Numbered from the stretch's first letter, positions 50,098-59,267 are shown. The stretch: 64,000 nucleotides of DNA from Prochlorococcus marinus XMU1404 (GCF_017696175.1 NZ_JAAORE010000003.1:372001-436000), one strand, 5' to 3'. Translations and numbers: made by a program. Notes: generated by a model from the sequence alone, not told the origin.

Positions 50098-51546
50098 CTA
50101 ATCAAAAGGTAGCATATAGTTAATTTGTTTTGAGGGTTGAATGTCCTGCAAAAGTAATCTTCCCCAATATCTTTTATTTACTCTTCCGTCTAGAATAATT
50201 AATTTACCTGAATTTCTTCTTAAAGGTGAAATAGATCTTTCAAGTTTTATTCTGGCTTGAGGAAGAAAAAAGTCTCTAAACCAATCTTGGGAAAGCTTTT
50301 TATTATAAGAAACTATAATTGCATTAATAGGTTCAGACATACTAGGAATCGGAAGTAAAGGAATGATAATTTGTTTTGGAATTTGTATTAAATCAGAATT
50401 TATAATCCACCAATCATAACTAGAGCAGAGAATATTATTACTACGTGAGGGAATTCTCTCTAGCAAGACCCTCTTCCCGTAAATAGAAGCTAATTCAGTA
50501 GCAAGATTAATTTTTAAATTAATATCATCAGACAAAAATAAAGTTAAATCCTTTCTAAAAAGTAGTAACTTTTTACATTTATCTAAGATTGAGTTTGTGA
50601 ACAAAGGATTATTGGGAAGCAACTGTTTAGAGGGTATATATAATGAAATCTTTTTCTCTTCAAAATTACTTTTAAAATTAATAACCAAGTCAATATCTAA
50701 ACTATGCTTTTTAAAATACATTTGGAAAAAGTTATCTTTTCTCAAAGATGATAAAAAGACAAATTTATTATTAGAAAAAAATTCTTTGCTTTGAGAAAGT
50801 TCATCTATTGGCTGCAAATACAATTTCCAATCTAAATTTTTATCGTTTAATTTTACCCAGCATGCCCAACCTTGAGAGAGTGCTTTGTTAACGCTTAAAA
50901 ATTTATCAGAAAAAAAAGAATTTTCTTGAAAAAAGTTTGAAAAAAAACTTATTTCTTTTTCATCTAAATTAATATAACAATTTCCTAAGACCCTCCTCAT
51001 GAAGAACTTTTTCTTCAAAGAATCGTATACTTTAATAAAATTTTGATTGATAGATTCAAATTCTTTAAAATTCTTTGTCCAATCCTTTTTTATTAACGAA
51101 ATCCGAAAATGATTATTTAGATCTTGTTTTATGCCCTCAATTCCAGAATAAACTATTCGATGATTTTTAAGATTAAGAGAATTGGGATCATTAAGTAAAT
51201 CTTGGATTGTTATCAAGCGAACCTTATGATTTGCCAATAATATTACATTATTTTTTAAAATAAAATTAAAACCTAGATTTTTAAATTTATTTATCAAACA
51301 TTGGCTTATAAATTGAATTTTTTCTTCAGATAAAATAAAAGTTGAATCTTCTTCTTTTAAAAATAGAGAAATCAAAATTGGAGGCAACCAATCATCAGTA
51401 GAGAAAATTTCTGAATTAATTAGATATGTAGAATCATTTTCAATAGACTTAGAAATTATCCTACCAAAAGAATATATGTGTTCCCAATTAATAGTTTGAT
51501 ATCTCAAAAAATTTTTTAAATATTGATGACTTAAAATTTCAAGCAT
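50098..51546 (-). CDS. Degenerate DinG/XPD-like helicase homologue
   Basis: 482 residues. The C-terminal ~60 residues (LPQARIKLERSISPLRRNSGKLIILDGRVNKRYWGRLLLQ, in sequence from ~425) follow the layout of the final DinG/XPD helicase motifs. However, the Walker A that should lie near residues 40-50 is gone (the place reads YLINSEIFSTDDWLPP), there is no clear DEAH box, and the QxxGR arginine-finger motif is altered. ATP-driven helicase activity therefore looks lost. Codon use is as AT-rich as neighbours, so there is no sign of recent transfer, and the frame is intact over 1.4 kb, so it appears to be kept. The family call rests mainly on the C-terminus and is moderate. Confidence 0.55.
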   Translation of the reverse strand: MLEILSHQYLKNFLRYQTINWEHIYSFGRIISKSIENDSTYLINSEIFSTDDWLPPILISLFLKEEDSTFILSEEKIQFISQCLINKFKNLGFNFILKNNVILLANHKVRLITIQDLLNDPNSLNLKNHRIVYSGIEGIKQDLNNHFRISLIKKDWTKNFKEFESINQNFIKVYDSLKKKFFMRRVLGNCYINLDEKEISFFSNFFQENSFFSDKFLSVNKALSQGWACWVKLNDKNLDWKLYLQPIDELSQSKEFFSNNKFVFLSSLRKDNFFQMYFKKHSLDIDLVINFKSNFEEKKISLYIPSKQLLPNNPLFTNSILDKCKKLLLFRKDLTLFLSDDINLKINLATELASIYGKRVLLERIPSRSNNILCSSYDWWIINSDLIQIPKQIIIPLLPIPSMSEPINAIIVSYNKKLSQDWFRDFFLPQARIKLERSISPLRRNSGKLIILDGRVNKRYWGRLLLQDIQPSKQINYMLPFD

Positions 51547-51640
51547 TTATAATTAGTTTAATTTCAAATACGTACAATATTTATGAACCTAATATACAAA
51601 AAATTGGTATCAATATAACAAGTATCGAATTAATCAAACT

Positions 51641-52480
51641 ATGAAGATTGGAATAGTAGGATTAGGTTTAATTGGCGGATCCTTAGGATTAAAACTCCAA
51701 AGTCTAGATCATACAATTTATGGAATAGCAAATAATGAATTTAATGAAAAAAAAGCTAAAGAAAAAAAGCTTGCCAATTTTGTTAGCTGTGATCTAAGCA
51801 TATTAAAAGAATGTGAACTTATAATTTTAGCCTTGCCTATCAAAGATTTGATCAGTCCCTCGCAAAGATTAGTAGCATCAATACCACGAGGAACAATAGT
51901 TACTGATGTAGGCTCTGTTAAAGAACCAATTGTCAATAAATGGGAAAAATTACATCCTCTATTTATTGGCTCTCATCCAATGGCTGGAACAGAAAAAAAG
52001 GGGGTTGATTCAGGTTTTGGAGATCTTTTTAAACAAGCAAAGTGGATAATCACCCCTACACAAAATAGTGATTTGAATGCATTAAAAACTATTTCCGATC
52101 TAATAAAATCAATGGATTGTGAAATTTGCCAAGCTTCTCCAAAAGAGCATGATGAAGCAGTATCTCTAATTTCTCATTTGCCTATCTTTTTAGCCTCTGC
52201 ACTTATTGAAACTGCACATACAAAAAATAATCAATCTTTATTAGGTCTCACACAAAAATTAGCCGCTACAGGCTTTGCTGACACTTCAAGAGTTGGAGGC
52301 GGTAATGAACAACTAGGCTTAGATTTAGCTATGAATAATCAGATTAATGTTTTAAACTCAATTAATAATTTTAAAAATAAGCTGAATACATTAGAAGCAC
52401 TTATAAAAGAAAAAAATTGGGAGTTACTTTCTAAAAAACTATCTGGAACGAAAGAAATCAGAAAAAATTTTATAGATTAA
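51641..52480 (+). CDS. tyrA: Prephenate/arogenate dehydrogenase
   Basis: 279 residues of the tyrosine arm of aromatic synthesis. The NAD(P) fold starts KIGIVGLGLIGGSLGLKL, with SHPMAGTEKKGVDSG and SHLPIFLASALI later. Cyanobacterial TyrA enzymes are typically NADP-dependent arogenate dehydrogenases; specificity cannot be read with certainty. It overlaps the convergent carotenoid gene by 11 nt. Confidence 0.93.
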   Translation: MKIGIVGLGLIGGSLGLKLQSLDHTIYGIANNEFNEKKAKEKKLANFVSCDLSILKECELIILALPIKDLISPSQRLVASIPRGTIVTDVGSVKEPIVNKWEKLHPLFIGSHPMAGTEKKGVDSGFGDLFKQAKWIITPTQNSDLNALKTISDLIKSMDCEICQASPKEHDEAVSLISHLPIFLASALIETAHTKNNQSLLGLTQKLAATGFADTSRVGGGNEQLGLDLAMNNQINVLNSINNFKNKLNTLEALIKEKNWELLSKKLSGTKEIRKNFID

Positions 52481-53975
52481 AATTAACTATACCTTTAGAA
52501 GCTAATATTTGCCTCGAAACCATTAATGCAGACTGACTCACACCTGCTGTTCCCTCTCCTGGATAAATTGAATCCCCACATAGCCATAAACCTTCAAAAG
52601 GAGTCCTACTAGATAATCCAAATAAGCCAAAAAGATCAGGATTTTGACCAAGTCCTCCTACAATTCCATTAGGTCTATTTGTCCATTTTTGAAATCCCAA
52701 TGGAGTCGCTAATTCCCTATGAAGCCAATTTTCAGAATCAATATCAAAATAACTTTCCAATTCGAGCGATATTTTTTCTAGACAATCATTTTTCCTCTTT
52801 AAATAACTTTGTTTATCTAAATTAAACCAATCTTTGGTCTCAGTAAAAATACTCGCTATTAAAGTCACCTCACCTTTCGGTGCTCTTCCATCCCCATCTT
52901 CGCTAATTGATACAAATAACGAACCAAATTCATGTGAAACAAATTGATAATGATTAGAAAAAATTTTCTTAATATGTTCTTTTTTTAATGCTGAATAAAA
53001 AACTATAGCTCCACTTGGATCAGGTAAATTATTAAGTCGCTTTTTATAATTTTGTTTTCTATCTAAAGGTTCCTTAAAATGCTTTAACAATGCCTGAGGA
53101 GGTGCAGTATAAATTAAATCTTTTGCTTGATAAACAAAAGAATTTTTTTTTGATTTGGCAGATATTTTCCAACATTTATTTAATTCGTCAAAATTTATAG
53201 AATCAACTTTTTGGCCAAAAATTAAATTAACACCAGTTTTACGTAAGGAACTTTCTAATGCTTCACTTAAAGACTGCATAGATTTTGTAAGATGCCAAAG
53301 GCCATGTGGCTTTTGACACATCTGAAGAACGGTTGAGCCATATAATGCAGCTGTACTATAGACATCTTCCTGTGAATAGAGTTTTAGTTGAAGGTTTAAA
53401 AATTTAATCAAGCGCTTGTTCTTAGATAATCCACAAATACGCAATAAATCAAAAATAGTAGATTTAAGTAAAATCCCTGTTATTAGGTTTGATGGAACTA
53501 GTGCTTTAAAAAGTTGCGAAAAATCCCAGAAATTTCTTATTGGCAATACTGGATTATTGTTAGCAAATATCCAATTACTTTGATGGATTAACGAGCATAG
53601 TTTCCAAAAATTACGACTTCCTGGAAATTGCATTTCTTGTTCAGCAATCCATTTCTTTTTGTCATGCCAAATTTGTATTGGTTTACTGTCATCATTAAAA
53701 TCAACTATGCAAGCAGGGTCTAAAATAGTAGCTTCAGGGGATGGAATATCTAAAAAATCAAAAATTCTTGAATGTATTCCTCCTCGCTCTAGTCCAGCAA
53801 CTTGAGTTGCACCAACATCGAAAATATAATTTTTTCTTTTAAAAGTGCCTGCACAACCTCCTGACTGAACATGAGATTCGATTAAAGTAACCGATAATCC
53901 TTGTTTTGATAAAATTGCTGCAGAAGTTAGTCCCGCTATACCAGCGCCAACAACAACAACTTCAGACTTTCTCAT
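52470..53975 (-). CDS. CrtD-type carotenoid desaturase (CrtI/CrtISO family)
   Basis: 501 residues from the ATG at 53975 (MRKSEVVVVGAGIAGLTSAA). The FAD-binding motif is at the very N-terminus, and FKRKNYIFDVGATQVAGLERGGIHSR is a stretch I associate with cyanobacterial CrtD (C-3',4' desaturase); the C-terminus has the FAD-closing WLCGDSIYPGEGTAGV. A carotenoid cis-trans isomerase role is the main alternative. The upstream ATG (53993) would overlap the divergent gene, so I reject it. Starts of the two divergent genes are only 2 nt apart. Confidence 0.75.
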   Translation of the reverse strand: MRKSEVVVVGAGIAGLTSAAILSKQGLSVTLIESHVQSGGCAGTFKRKNYIFDVGATQVAGLERGGIHSRIFDFLDIPSPEATILDPACIVDFNDDSKPIQIWHDKKKWIAEQEMQFPGSRNFWKLCSLIHQSNWIFANNNPVLPIRNFWDFSQLFKALVPSNLITGILLKSTIFDLLRICGLSKNKRLIKFLNLQLKLYSQEDVYSTAALYGSTVLQMCQKPHGLWHLTKSMQSLSEALESSLRKTGVNLIFGQKVDSINFDELNKCWKISAKSKKNSFVYQAKDLIYTAPPQALLKHFKEPLDRKQNYKKRLNNLPDPSGAIVFYSALKKEHIKKIFSNHYQFVSHEFGSLFVSISEDGDGRAPKGEVTLIASIFTETKDWFNLDKQSYLKRKNDCLEKISLELESYFDIDSENWLHRELATPLGFQKWTNRPNGIVGGLGQNPDLFGLFGLSSRTPFEGLWLCGDSIYPGEGTAGVSQSALMVSRQILASKGIVNFNL

Positions 53976-53977
53976 AA

Positions 53978-54856
53978 ATGCAAAAATTATCACCTATTGA
54001 AATTAGCGAAATTTGTGATCAATTAGGTGAAGCCTTTCCCAAAAGTATTAAACAAATACATGGAGGCAATATTCACAATGCCTGGCAAATAGAATTCTCA
54101 GACAAAAAATTATTTCTTAAAAGAAATAATAGAGACAAGAAACTTCTTGAATTTGAAAAATCTTGTCTTCAAAATTTGAGAAGGTTTATTAATGAAAAGA
54201 ACTTAGTTGTTCCTGAAGTTATCGCATATAAAACTATAAACGATGTAGAAATCCTTTTAATTGAATGGATAAATATGCAAAGCTTTGATCAGACAAAACT
54301 TGGAAAAGGTTTGGGAGAAATGCATTTAAATTCAACTGAGTCTAATCCGGAAATGTATGGGTATCCGATTGAAGGTTTTATTGGCATAACAGATCAAAAA
54401 AAAGGTTGGGAAAAAAGTTGGATAGATTGTTTTCTAAACTTACGAATAATGCCCCAATTATCAATACTTAAATCAAATGTTCTAGACGAAGCAACCATAA
54501 ATATAGTTAAAGAAAAAATTAAATTAGAATTACTAAATCATAAGCCAACAAATGCTCTTGTGCATGGAGATTTATGGTCAGGAAATGTAGGTATAGACAA
54601 AAGTGGTAAAGGGGTTATTTTTGACCCTGCATCATGGTGGGCAGATAATGAGGTGGATATTGCTATGACTAGATTGTTTGGTGGTTTTAGAAAGGAATTT
54701 TATGACGAGTATCATAAAATTATTCCTATGAAAGAGAGATTCGAAAATAGAATTACTATTTACAATTTTTATCACATATTGAATCATGCCAATATTTTTG
54801 GCGGATCGTATTTGAATCAAGTCAAAAATTATGTAAAAACAATCATCAATTTTTAA
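53978..54856 (+). CDS. Fructosamine/ketosamine kinase family protein
   Basis: 292 residues with an aminoglycoside-kinase-like fold: IHGGNIHNAWQIEF (glycine-rich part), FLKRNN lysine, and the catalytic loop LVHGDLWSGNVG followed by FDPASWWADNEVDIAM. Bacterial members phosphorylate fructosamines or related sugars for protein deglycation; the substrate here is unknown. Its start is 2 nt from that of the divergent carotenoid gene. Confidence 0.88.
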   Translation: MQKLSPIEISEICDQLGEAFPKSIKQIHGGNIHNAWQIEFSDKKLFLKRNNRDKKLLEFEKSCLQNLRRFINEKNLVVPEVIAYKTINDVEILLIEWINMQSFDQTKLGKGLGEMHLNSTESNPEMYGYPIEGFIGITDQKKGWEKSWIDCFLNLRIMPQLSILKSNVLDEATINIVKEKIKLELLNHKPTNALVHGDLWSGNVGIDKSGKGVIFDPASWWADNEVDIAMTRLFGGFRKEFYDEYHKIIPMKERFENRITIYNFYHILNHANIFGGSYLNQVKNYVKTIINF

Positions 54857-54863
54857 TTTAAAA

Positions 54864-55229
54864 TTAACCTAGATATGTCTTTTTTAAATTTTGAACCTTA
54901 TCTAAAACAGCTTCACGATTTTCACTTGTACGAAGATTCTGCCAGCTCCATTGACCGACAACAATAACGCCAAGTAGTTCTAGTAAACCTGGAAGAATGG
55001 GGAAAAAGTTAATCGTATCAATAATAACTTTAATTATTATTTGAGCTATTACGACTACAGCAATAATGCCTGCTGCTTTGCCATACTTCCCCATTTGAGT
55101 CCAATCAACTTTACCAAGGGTTTCATTAACTTTTCCCATGGCATCAGAGTACTTGTCTGAAAAGCTTTTAGTTTCTGAGCTTGTAGCGGAGCCGGAGTCT
55201 TGGTTTGACTCTGGTGTGTTTTCACTCAT
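54864..55229 (-). CDS. CAAD-domain (CURT1-like) thylakoid protein
   Basis: 121 residues from ATG 55229 (MSENTPESNQDSG). An acidic soluble N-terminus is followed by an amphipathic region and two adjacent membrane helices (~55-75 IIAVVVIAQIIIKVII and ~83-101 LPGLLELLGVIVVGQW), then LRTSENREAVLDKVQNLKK. This is the CAAD/CURVATURE THYLAKOID1 layout; such proteins shape thylakoid edges. The longer frame (to 55319) adds a non-conserved lead, so I use the inner start. It converges on the fructosamine-kinase-like gene. Confidence 0.86.
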   Translation of the reverse strand: MSENTPESNQDSGSATSSETKSFSDKYSDAMGKVNETLGKVDWTQMGKYGKAAGIIAVVVIAQIIIKVIIDTINFFPILPGLLELLGVIVVGQWSWQNLRTSENREAVLDKVQNLKKTYLG

Positions 55230-55509
55230 GAAATCAGTAATGTCAATATATTGACCAGACAATAACGGAAAAATCATCCATTTGCTACCTTTTTGTAATG
55301 TGTAATTCCGAACCGACACATTTTGTATTTTTTAGATAATTTGATATGTATTAATTTTGAAGATGTTTTAAGAATTTTCTTTTTAAATAATTTGCAATAT
55401 TGTCTTCTTATAACAAAAACATTAAAAATCCCAAAAATAGCAAACCTTAAAAAGGTGAAATTATTAATTTTAATTATCATATCTTCATAAGATTATTTCG
55501 AAATTAAAA
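55230..55509. other. Intergenic region between CAAD gene and moeB
   Basis: 280 bp, A/T-rich, with divergent genes on both sides. No RNA gene, terminator or strong repeat was seen. It should contain both promoters; TTGACA occurs at the minus-strand side close to the CAAD start but lacks a matching -10 at proper spacing. Confidence 0.45.
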
Positions 55510-56661
55510 ATGACATTCTCAAAAAATATCAAATTTAATTTCTTAAACACAGATGAACAAGAAAGATATCAAAAACATTTAACACTAAAAGACATAGGTT
55601 ATGAGGGTCAACTAGAACTGAAAAACTGCTCAGTATTATGTATAGGAGCAGGCGGTCTTGGTTCTTCTGTTTTGCTTTATCTAGCGGCAACAGGAATTGG
55701 AAAAATTGGAATAGTAGATAACGATTACGTTGAGAAGTCTAATCTCCAAAGACAGATTATTCATGAAACGAATACTATTGGCAATCTTAAAATTGAATCT
55801 GCGCAAGAAAGAATAAAAAAATTAAATCCTAATTCTGAGGTATTAACTTATGAGGAGCGAATTAATCCTGAAAATGCTCTAAAAATAATTCGAAAATTTG
55901 ATATTATTTGTGACTGCTCAGATAACTTTGGCACTAGATATTTGATAAATGATGCATGCTTGATACTAAAAAAGCCTCTCGTGTTTGGAAGTGTACAAGG
56001 CTTTGAAGGGCAAGTGAGTGTTTTTAACTTATATAAAAATAGTCCAAATTTAAGAGACCTGCTTCCAGAATCCCCTGTAAAAAATGCTATCCCTAGTTGT
56101 TCAGAATACGGGGTTTTGGGGATTTCTACAGGTTTGATAGGGATTTTTCAAGTAAATGAGATTATCAAAATCATTTTAAAAAAAGGTGAAATCTTAGATG
56201 GGAAAATTCTGGTTTTTGATCTATTGAATATGAATATGAAAAAATTACATCTAAAAAGTGCTCAAGTAAATAAACGAATAAAAGATCTTTCTCAGTTTGC
56301 GGACTTTTATAATGACGATGAATGTTCTGAGAAAAATAGTGAAATCAAAAGAATCGATGCTAATGATTTTAATAGCTTATACAAAACAAAACCCAACAAA
56401 ATTCTTTTAATTGATGTCAGGGAAAATGAAGAATTTTCCACTTCTGCAATAGAAGGTTCAATATCAATTCCACTAAGTCATTTGCAACAAGAGTCTGACT
56501 TAAAATTTATTCAAAAAGAAAGTTTAATCAAAGAGATTTTCACCATATGTAAATCGGGCAAACGTTCTGAAAAAGCTTCAAAGATATTGTCTAAATTCAA
56601 AATTCAATCGAGATCAATTGTGGGTGGTATTGAAAAGGTAAAAAAAATATTAAGCAATTAA
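55510..56661 (+). CDS. moeB: MoeB/ThiF-family adenylyltransferase with rhodanese domain
   Basis: 383 residues. The N-terminal E1-like domain has the ATP motif GAGGLGSSVLLY (46-57), SNLQRQIIH, and the catalytic Cys197 (PSCSEYGVLG). Residues ~283-380 are a rhodanese domain with DVRENEEF and the active Cys347 (CKSGKRSEKA). Such proteins adenylate and sulfurate the C-terminus of MoaD/ThiS-like carriers. The two zinc CxxC pairs are absent: the place of the first reads NLRDLLPE instead of CxxC, and none follows. The true carrier (molybdopterin, thiamine or other) is not decided by the sequence. Confidence 0.85.
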   Translation: MTFSKNIKFNFLNTDEQERYQKHLTLKDIGYEGQLELKNCSVLCIGAGGLGSSVLLYLAATGIGKIGIVDNDYVEKSNLQRQIIHETNTIGNLKIESAQERIKKLNPNSEVLTYEERINPENALKIIRKFDIICDCSDNFGTRYLINDACLILKKPLVFGSVQGFEGQVSVFNLYKNSPNLRDLLPESPVKNAIPSCSEYGVLGISTGLIGIFQVNEIIKIILKKGEILDGKILVFDLLNMNMKKLHLKSAQVNKRIKDLSQFADFYNDDECSEKNSEIKRIDANDFNSLYKTKPNKILLIDVRENEEFSTSAIEGSISIPLSHLQQESDLKFIQKESLIKEIFTICKSGKRSEKASKILSKFKIQSRSIVGGIEKVKKILSN

Positions 56662-56676
56662 TACTTTAAAGATTTT

Positions 56677-57837
56677 TTAATAATCTACTCCTCTTTTTAA
56701 ATCAACTCCAACATTTGCGTAATGCTTATGACAAACCATTTCAGAGTAAACATCGGCAAGTTCAAAGTATGAAGGTTCATTTTTACATCTCCCAGTAATA
56801 ACAACTTCTGTATCTGTTGGTTTTTTTAAGAGCGTTTGATGTATAGATTCTACAGGTAGCAGTTCTAAATCAACAGTTGGGTTCAATTCATCCAAAATAA
56901 TTGTCTTATACAAACCGCTCAAAATTGCAGCTTTTGCTATTTCCCATGCTCTTTCAGCCTCAACGTAATCAATTGGTTGTTGCTGACCTCTCCATACAAT
57001 CGCATCTCTCCCTGATCGCAAATGATCTACCAAATGCGGATAACTTTCTCTCAAAGCTTCAATAGCAGCATCTTCGGTATATCCATTACCACCTTTTAAC
57101 CACTGTAATATTAAAACTCTATGACTTTTATCTTGAGATATTCCTTTACCAATAGCTTGAAGAGCCTTACCAAGTGCACTTGTAGATTTACCTTTTCCTT
57201 CACCTGTATAAATCTCAATTCCACCAGTATTATGATTTTTTGCAGTTAACTTTGATAAGTCTCCTCCTAAACGTGATCTCATTTCAGAATGTAGTTGAGA
57301 TATTCTTACCAAAGAGGGAGGGGCTGCCCTTCCGGTGATAATTATCTCCAAGCCATCAGGACGATTATGAAGAGAATCAACTACTTCCTTAATATCAAGC
57401 ATTCCTAAATCAAGAACCGGATTCAACTCATCTAGTACAACTACAGAATAAAGAGAACTAGCAATAGCTCCTTTAGCAATATTCCAACCTCTTTCAGCCT
57501 CGCTAATATCAAATTTTGTCACCTGGTCAGCAGTAAAGAATTCCGATCTTCCTGTCCTTACATGGTCAATTAAGTGTGGGAAGCCTCTTTGCAAGGCCTC
57601 TATAGCCGAATCCTCATCATATGGCCTCTCAGGGCCCTTCAAAAATCTGAGAAGTAAGACTCTTGACTGTCTTTTTTCGCATATACCTAATCCTATCGTC
57701 CTTAGCACAACACCCAAAGCCGCCTGACTTTTACCCTTACCCTCCCCATCATAAATATGTAATTGACCTTTTGATCTCTCTTGGCTGTCACTAGCTGTAA
57801 CAATTCCAATTCCTCTATTTCTACTTGTATTTGTCAA
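56677..57837 (-). CDS. cobO: Tandem-duplicated CobO-type ATP:corrinoid adenosyltransferase
   Basis: 386 residues consisting of two CobA/CobO P-loop domains in a row. Domain 1 has Walker A GEGKGKS at 31-37 and VVLDELNPVLDLG near 135; domain 2 has GEGKGKS at 212-218 and IILDELNPTVDLE near 320. The halves share FPHLIDHVRTGR / YPHLVDHLRSGR and ITGR. A normal CobO is ~200 residues. It adenylates the corrin cobalt. The duplication gives an intramolecular pseudo-dimer; both Walker A motifs look intact. It is divergent from larE. Confidence 0.9.
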   Translation of the reverse strand: MTNTSRNRGIGIVTASDSQERSKGQLHIYDGEGKGKSQAALGVVLRTIGLGICEKRQSRVLLLRFLKGPERPYDEDSAIEALQRGFPHLIDHVRTGRSEFFTADQVTKFDISEAERGWNIAKGAIASSLYSVVVLDELNPVLDLGMLDIKEVVDSLHNRPDGLEIIITGRAAPPSLVRISQLHSEMRSRLGGDLSKLTAKNHNTGGIEIYTGEGKGKSTSALGKALQAIGKGISQDKSHRVLILQWLKGGNGYTEDAAIEALRESYPHLVDHLRSGRDAIVWRGQQQPIDYVEAERAWEIAKAAILSGLYKTIILDELNPTVDLELLPVESIHQTLLKKPTDTEVVITGRCKNEPSYFELADVYSEMVCHKHYANVGVDLKRGVDY

Positions 57838-57946
57838 TTGAACAAAGTGAATAGCATTAATCTAAGATATAGTTAAGAATATTATTAAAAATTTAATAAT
57901 AAATTCAACCTGATTCATAGATAATTTGAATTCTAAAGTAATTAGC

Positions 57947-58771
57947 ATGTTCAATCAACTAGAAATTCTCACTGATGAACAAAGTGAAAAGCTTTATAGA
58001 ATTAGAAGTTTCATTCAAAGTCTTAATAGTGTTTGTATTGCTTATTCAGGTGGGGTCGACAGTACATTAGTAGCATCAATAGCATTTGAGCAATTAGGCA
58101 GCAAAGCAATAGCGATTACTGGAGTTTCTCCTGCATTGGCCAATACACTTCGCGAAGAAGCAAGAAGTCAGGCTAAGTGGATTGGGGTGAAGCATTTAGA
58201 AATTAAAACATCGGAATTAGACCAAGCAAGTTACAGCGACAATCCCAAAGATAGGTGCTTTGCATGTAAAAAAGAGCTTCACAAACATACAAACTACTTT
58301 TCTAAAAAACTTAATTACAAAGTTGTTTTAGACGGAGTGAATCTTGATGATCTTCAAGATTACAGGCCAGGTATCCAAGCTGCAAAAAAAGCAGGCGTTA
58401 TCTCTCCCCTTGCACAATTTAAATTCTCAAAACAAGATATTCGAGACATATCAAGAGCATTAGGTTTCCCTTGGTGGGATAAGCCTGCTCAACCTTGCTT
58501 GTCATCAAGATTTCCATATGGCGATGCAATAACCAGTGAGAGGCTTAAAATGGTTGAGAAAGCAGAAGAATATCTCAAAGATGGTGGCTTGTCAGAGGTT
58601 AGGGTTAGATGCCAAGGGTTAACGGCTAGAATAGAAATTCCCAAAAAAGAATTTAAGCATTTTCTTAAAAATTATAATTTTAGTGATATAGTTCAATATT
58701 TTTCTAATTTAGGATTTAATTGCACTAGCTTGGATCTTGAAGGACTGATAAGCGGAAAATTAAATCGATAA
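57947..58771 (+). CDS. larE: LarE-type ATP-dependent sulfur transferase
   Basis: 274 residues from ATG 57947; an earlier TTG (57926) would add 7. PP-loop motif SGGVDST (34-40), then CFAC (Cys104/Cys107) and Cys184 in KPAQPCLSSRFPYG, the position of the sacrificial cysteine in LarE. LarE sulfurates the pyridinium dicarboxylate used to make the nickel-pincer cofactor of lactate racemase. With three cysteines present, an iron-sulfur rather than sacrificial type is possible. No larA, larB or larC is in this window. Confidence 0.85.
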   Translation: MFNQLEILTDEQSEKLYRIRSFIQSLNSVCIAYSGGVDSTLVASIAFEQLGSKAIAITGVSPALANTLREEARSQAKWIGVKHLEIKTSELDQASYSDNPKDRCFACKKELHKHTNYFSKKLNYKVVLDGVNLDDLQDYRPGIQAAKKAGVISPLAQFKFSKQDIRDISRALGFPWWDKPAQPCLSSRFPYGDAITSERLKMVEKAEEYLKDGGLSEVRVRCQGLTARIEIPKKEFKHFLKNYNFSDIVQYFSNLGFNCTSLDLEGLISGKLNR

Positions 58772-58781
58772 TTTTTGCAGG

Positions 58782-59219
58782 TTAAACAATTGTTCTCATC
58801 TGTTTAAGAACTGCTGCAGGTGGATTTCGCTCAATGACACGTAAAGAATGTTCTTCAGCTTTTAAAGCTTCAATTAAATATTTACTTGCAAGCTCTGGCA
58901 ACATATTTTGACCACATGTAAAGATATCAACTGCAGAATAATTAGATTCAGGCCAAGTATGTATTGAAATATGGGATTCAGCAAGCAATGCAATTGCTGT
59001 AACCCCTTGAGGTTCAAATTTATTGCTCATCAAATTCAAAACTGTTGCTCTTGCAAATTTTGCAGCTCTAGTTAATGTACATCGCAAAAAGGATTCATCA
59101 TTTAATTTTTCGTAATCGCATCTATAAAGTTCCAATAAAAGGTGTTTGCTTTGATGCCTGAATTTTTGGTCATTATTAAACGAACTTAAAATTTGGTTTT
59201 TTTTAGGGACTGCCATCAA
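58782..59219 (-). CDS. speD: S-adenosylmethionine decarboxylase proenzyme
   Basis: 145 residues of the small prokaryotic type. The self-cleavage site is between Glu81 and Ser82 (LLAESHISIHTWPE), creating the pyruvoyl group; Cys102 (FTCGQ) is the acid residue. It supplies decarboxylated SAM for spermidine synthesis. The first two Met codons are adjacent; either could start. It lies upstream of no obvious spermidine synthase here. Confidence 0.93.
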   Translation of the reverse strand: MMAVPKKNQILSSFNNDQKFRHQSKHLLLELYRCDYEKLNDESFLRCTLTRAAKFARATVLNLMSNKFEPQGVTAIALLAESHISIHTWPESNYSAVDIFTCGQNMLPELASKYLIEALKAEEHSLRVIERNPPAAVLKQMRTIV

Positions 59220-59267
59220 AAAAGTTTATATAAATACAAGATTAGCCAAAAATGGATACTTTTAGAA

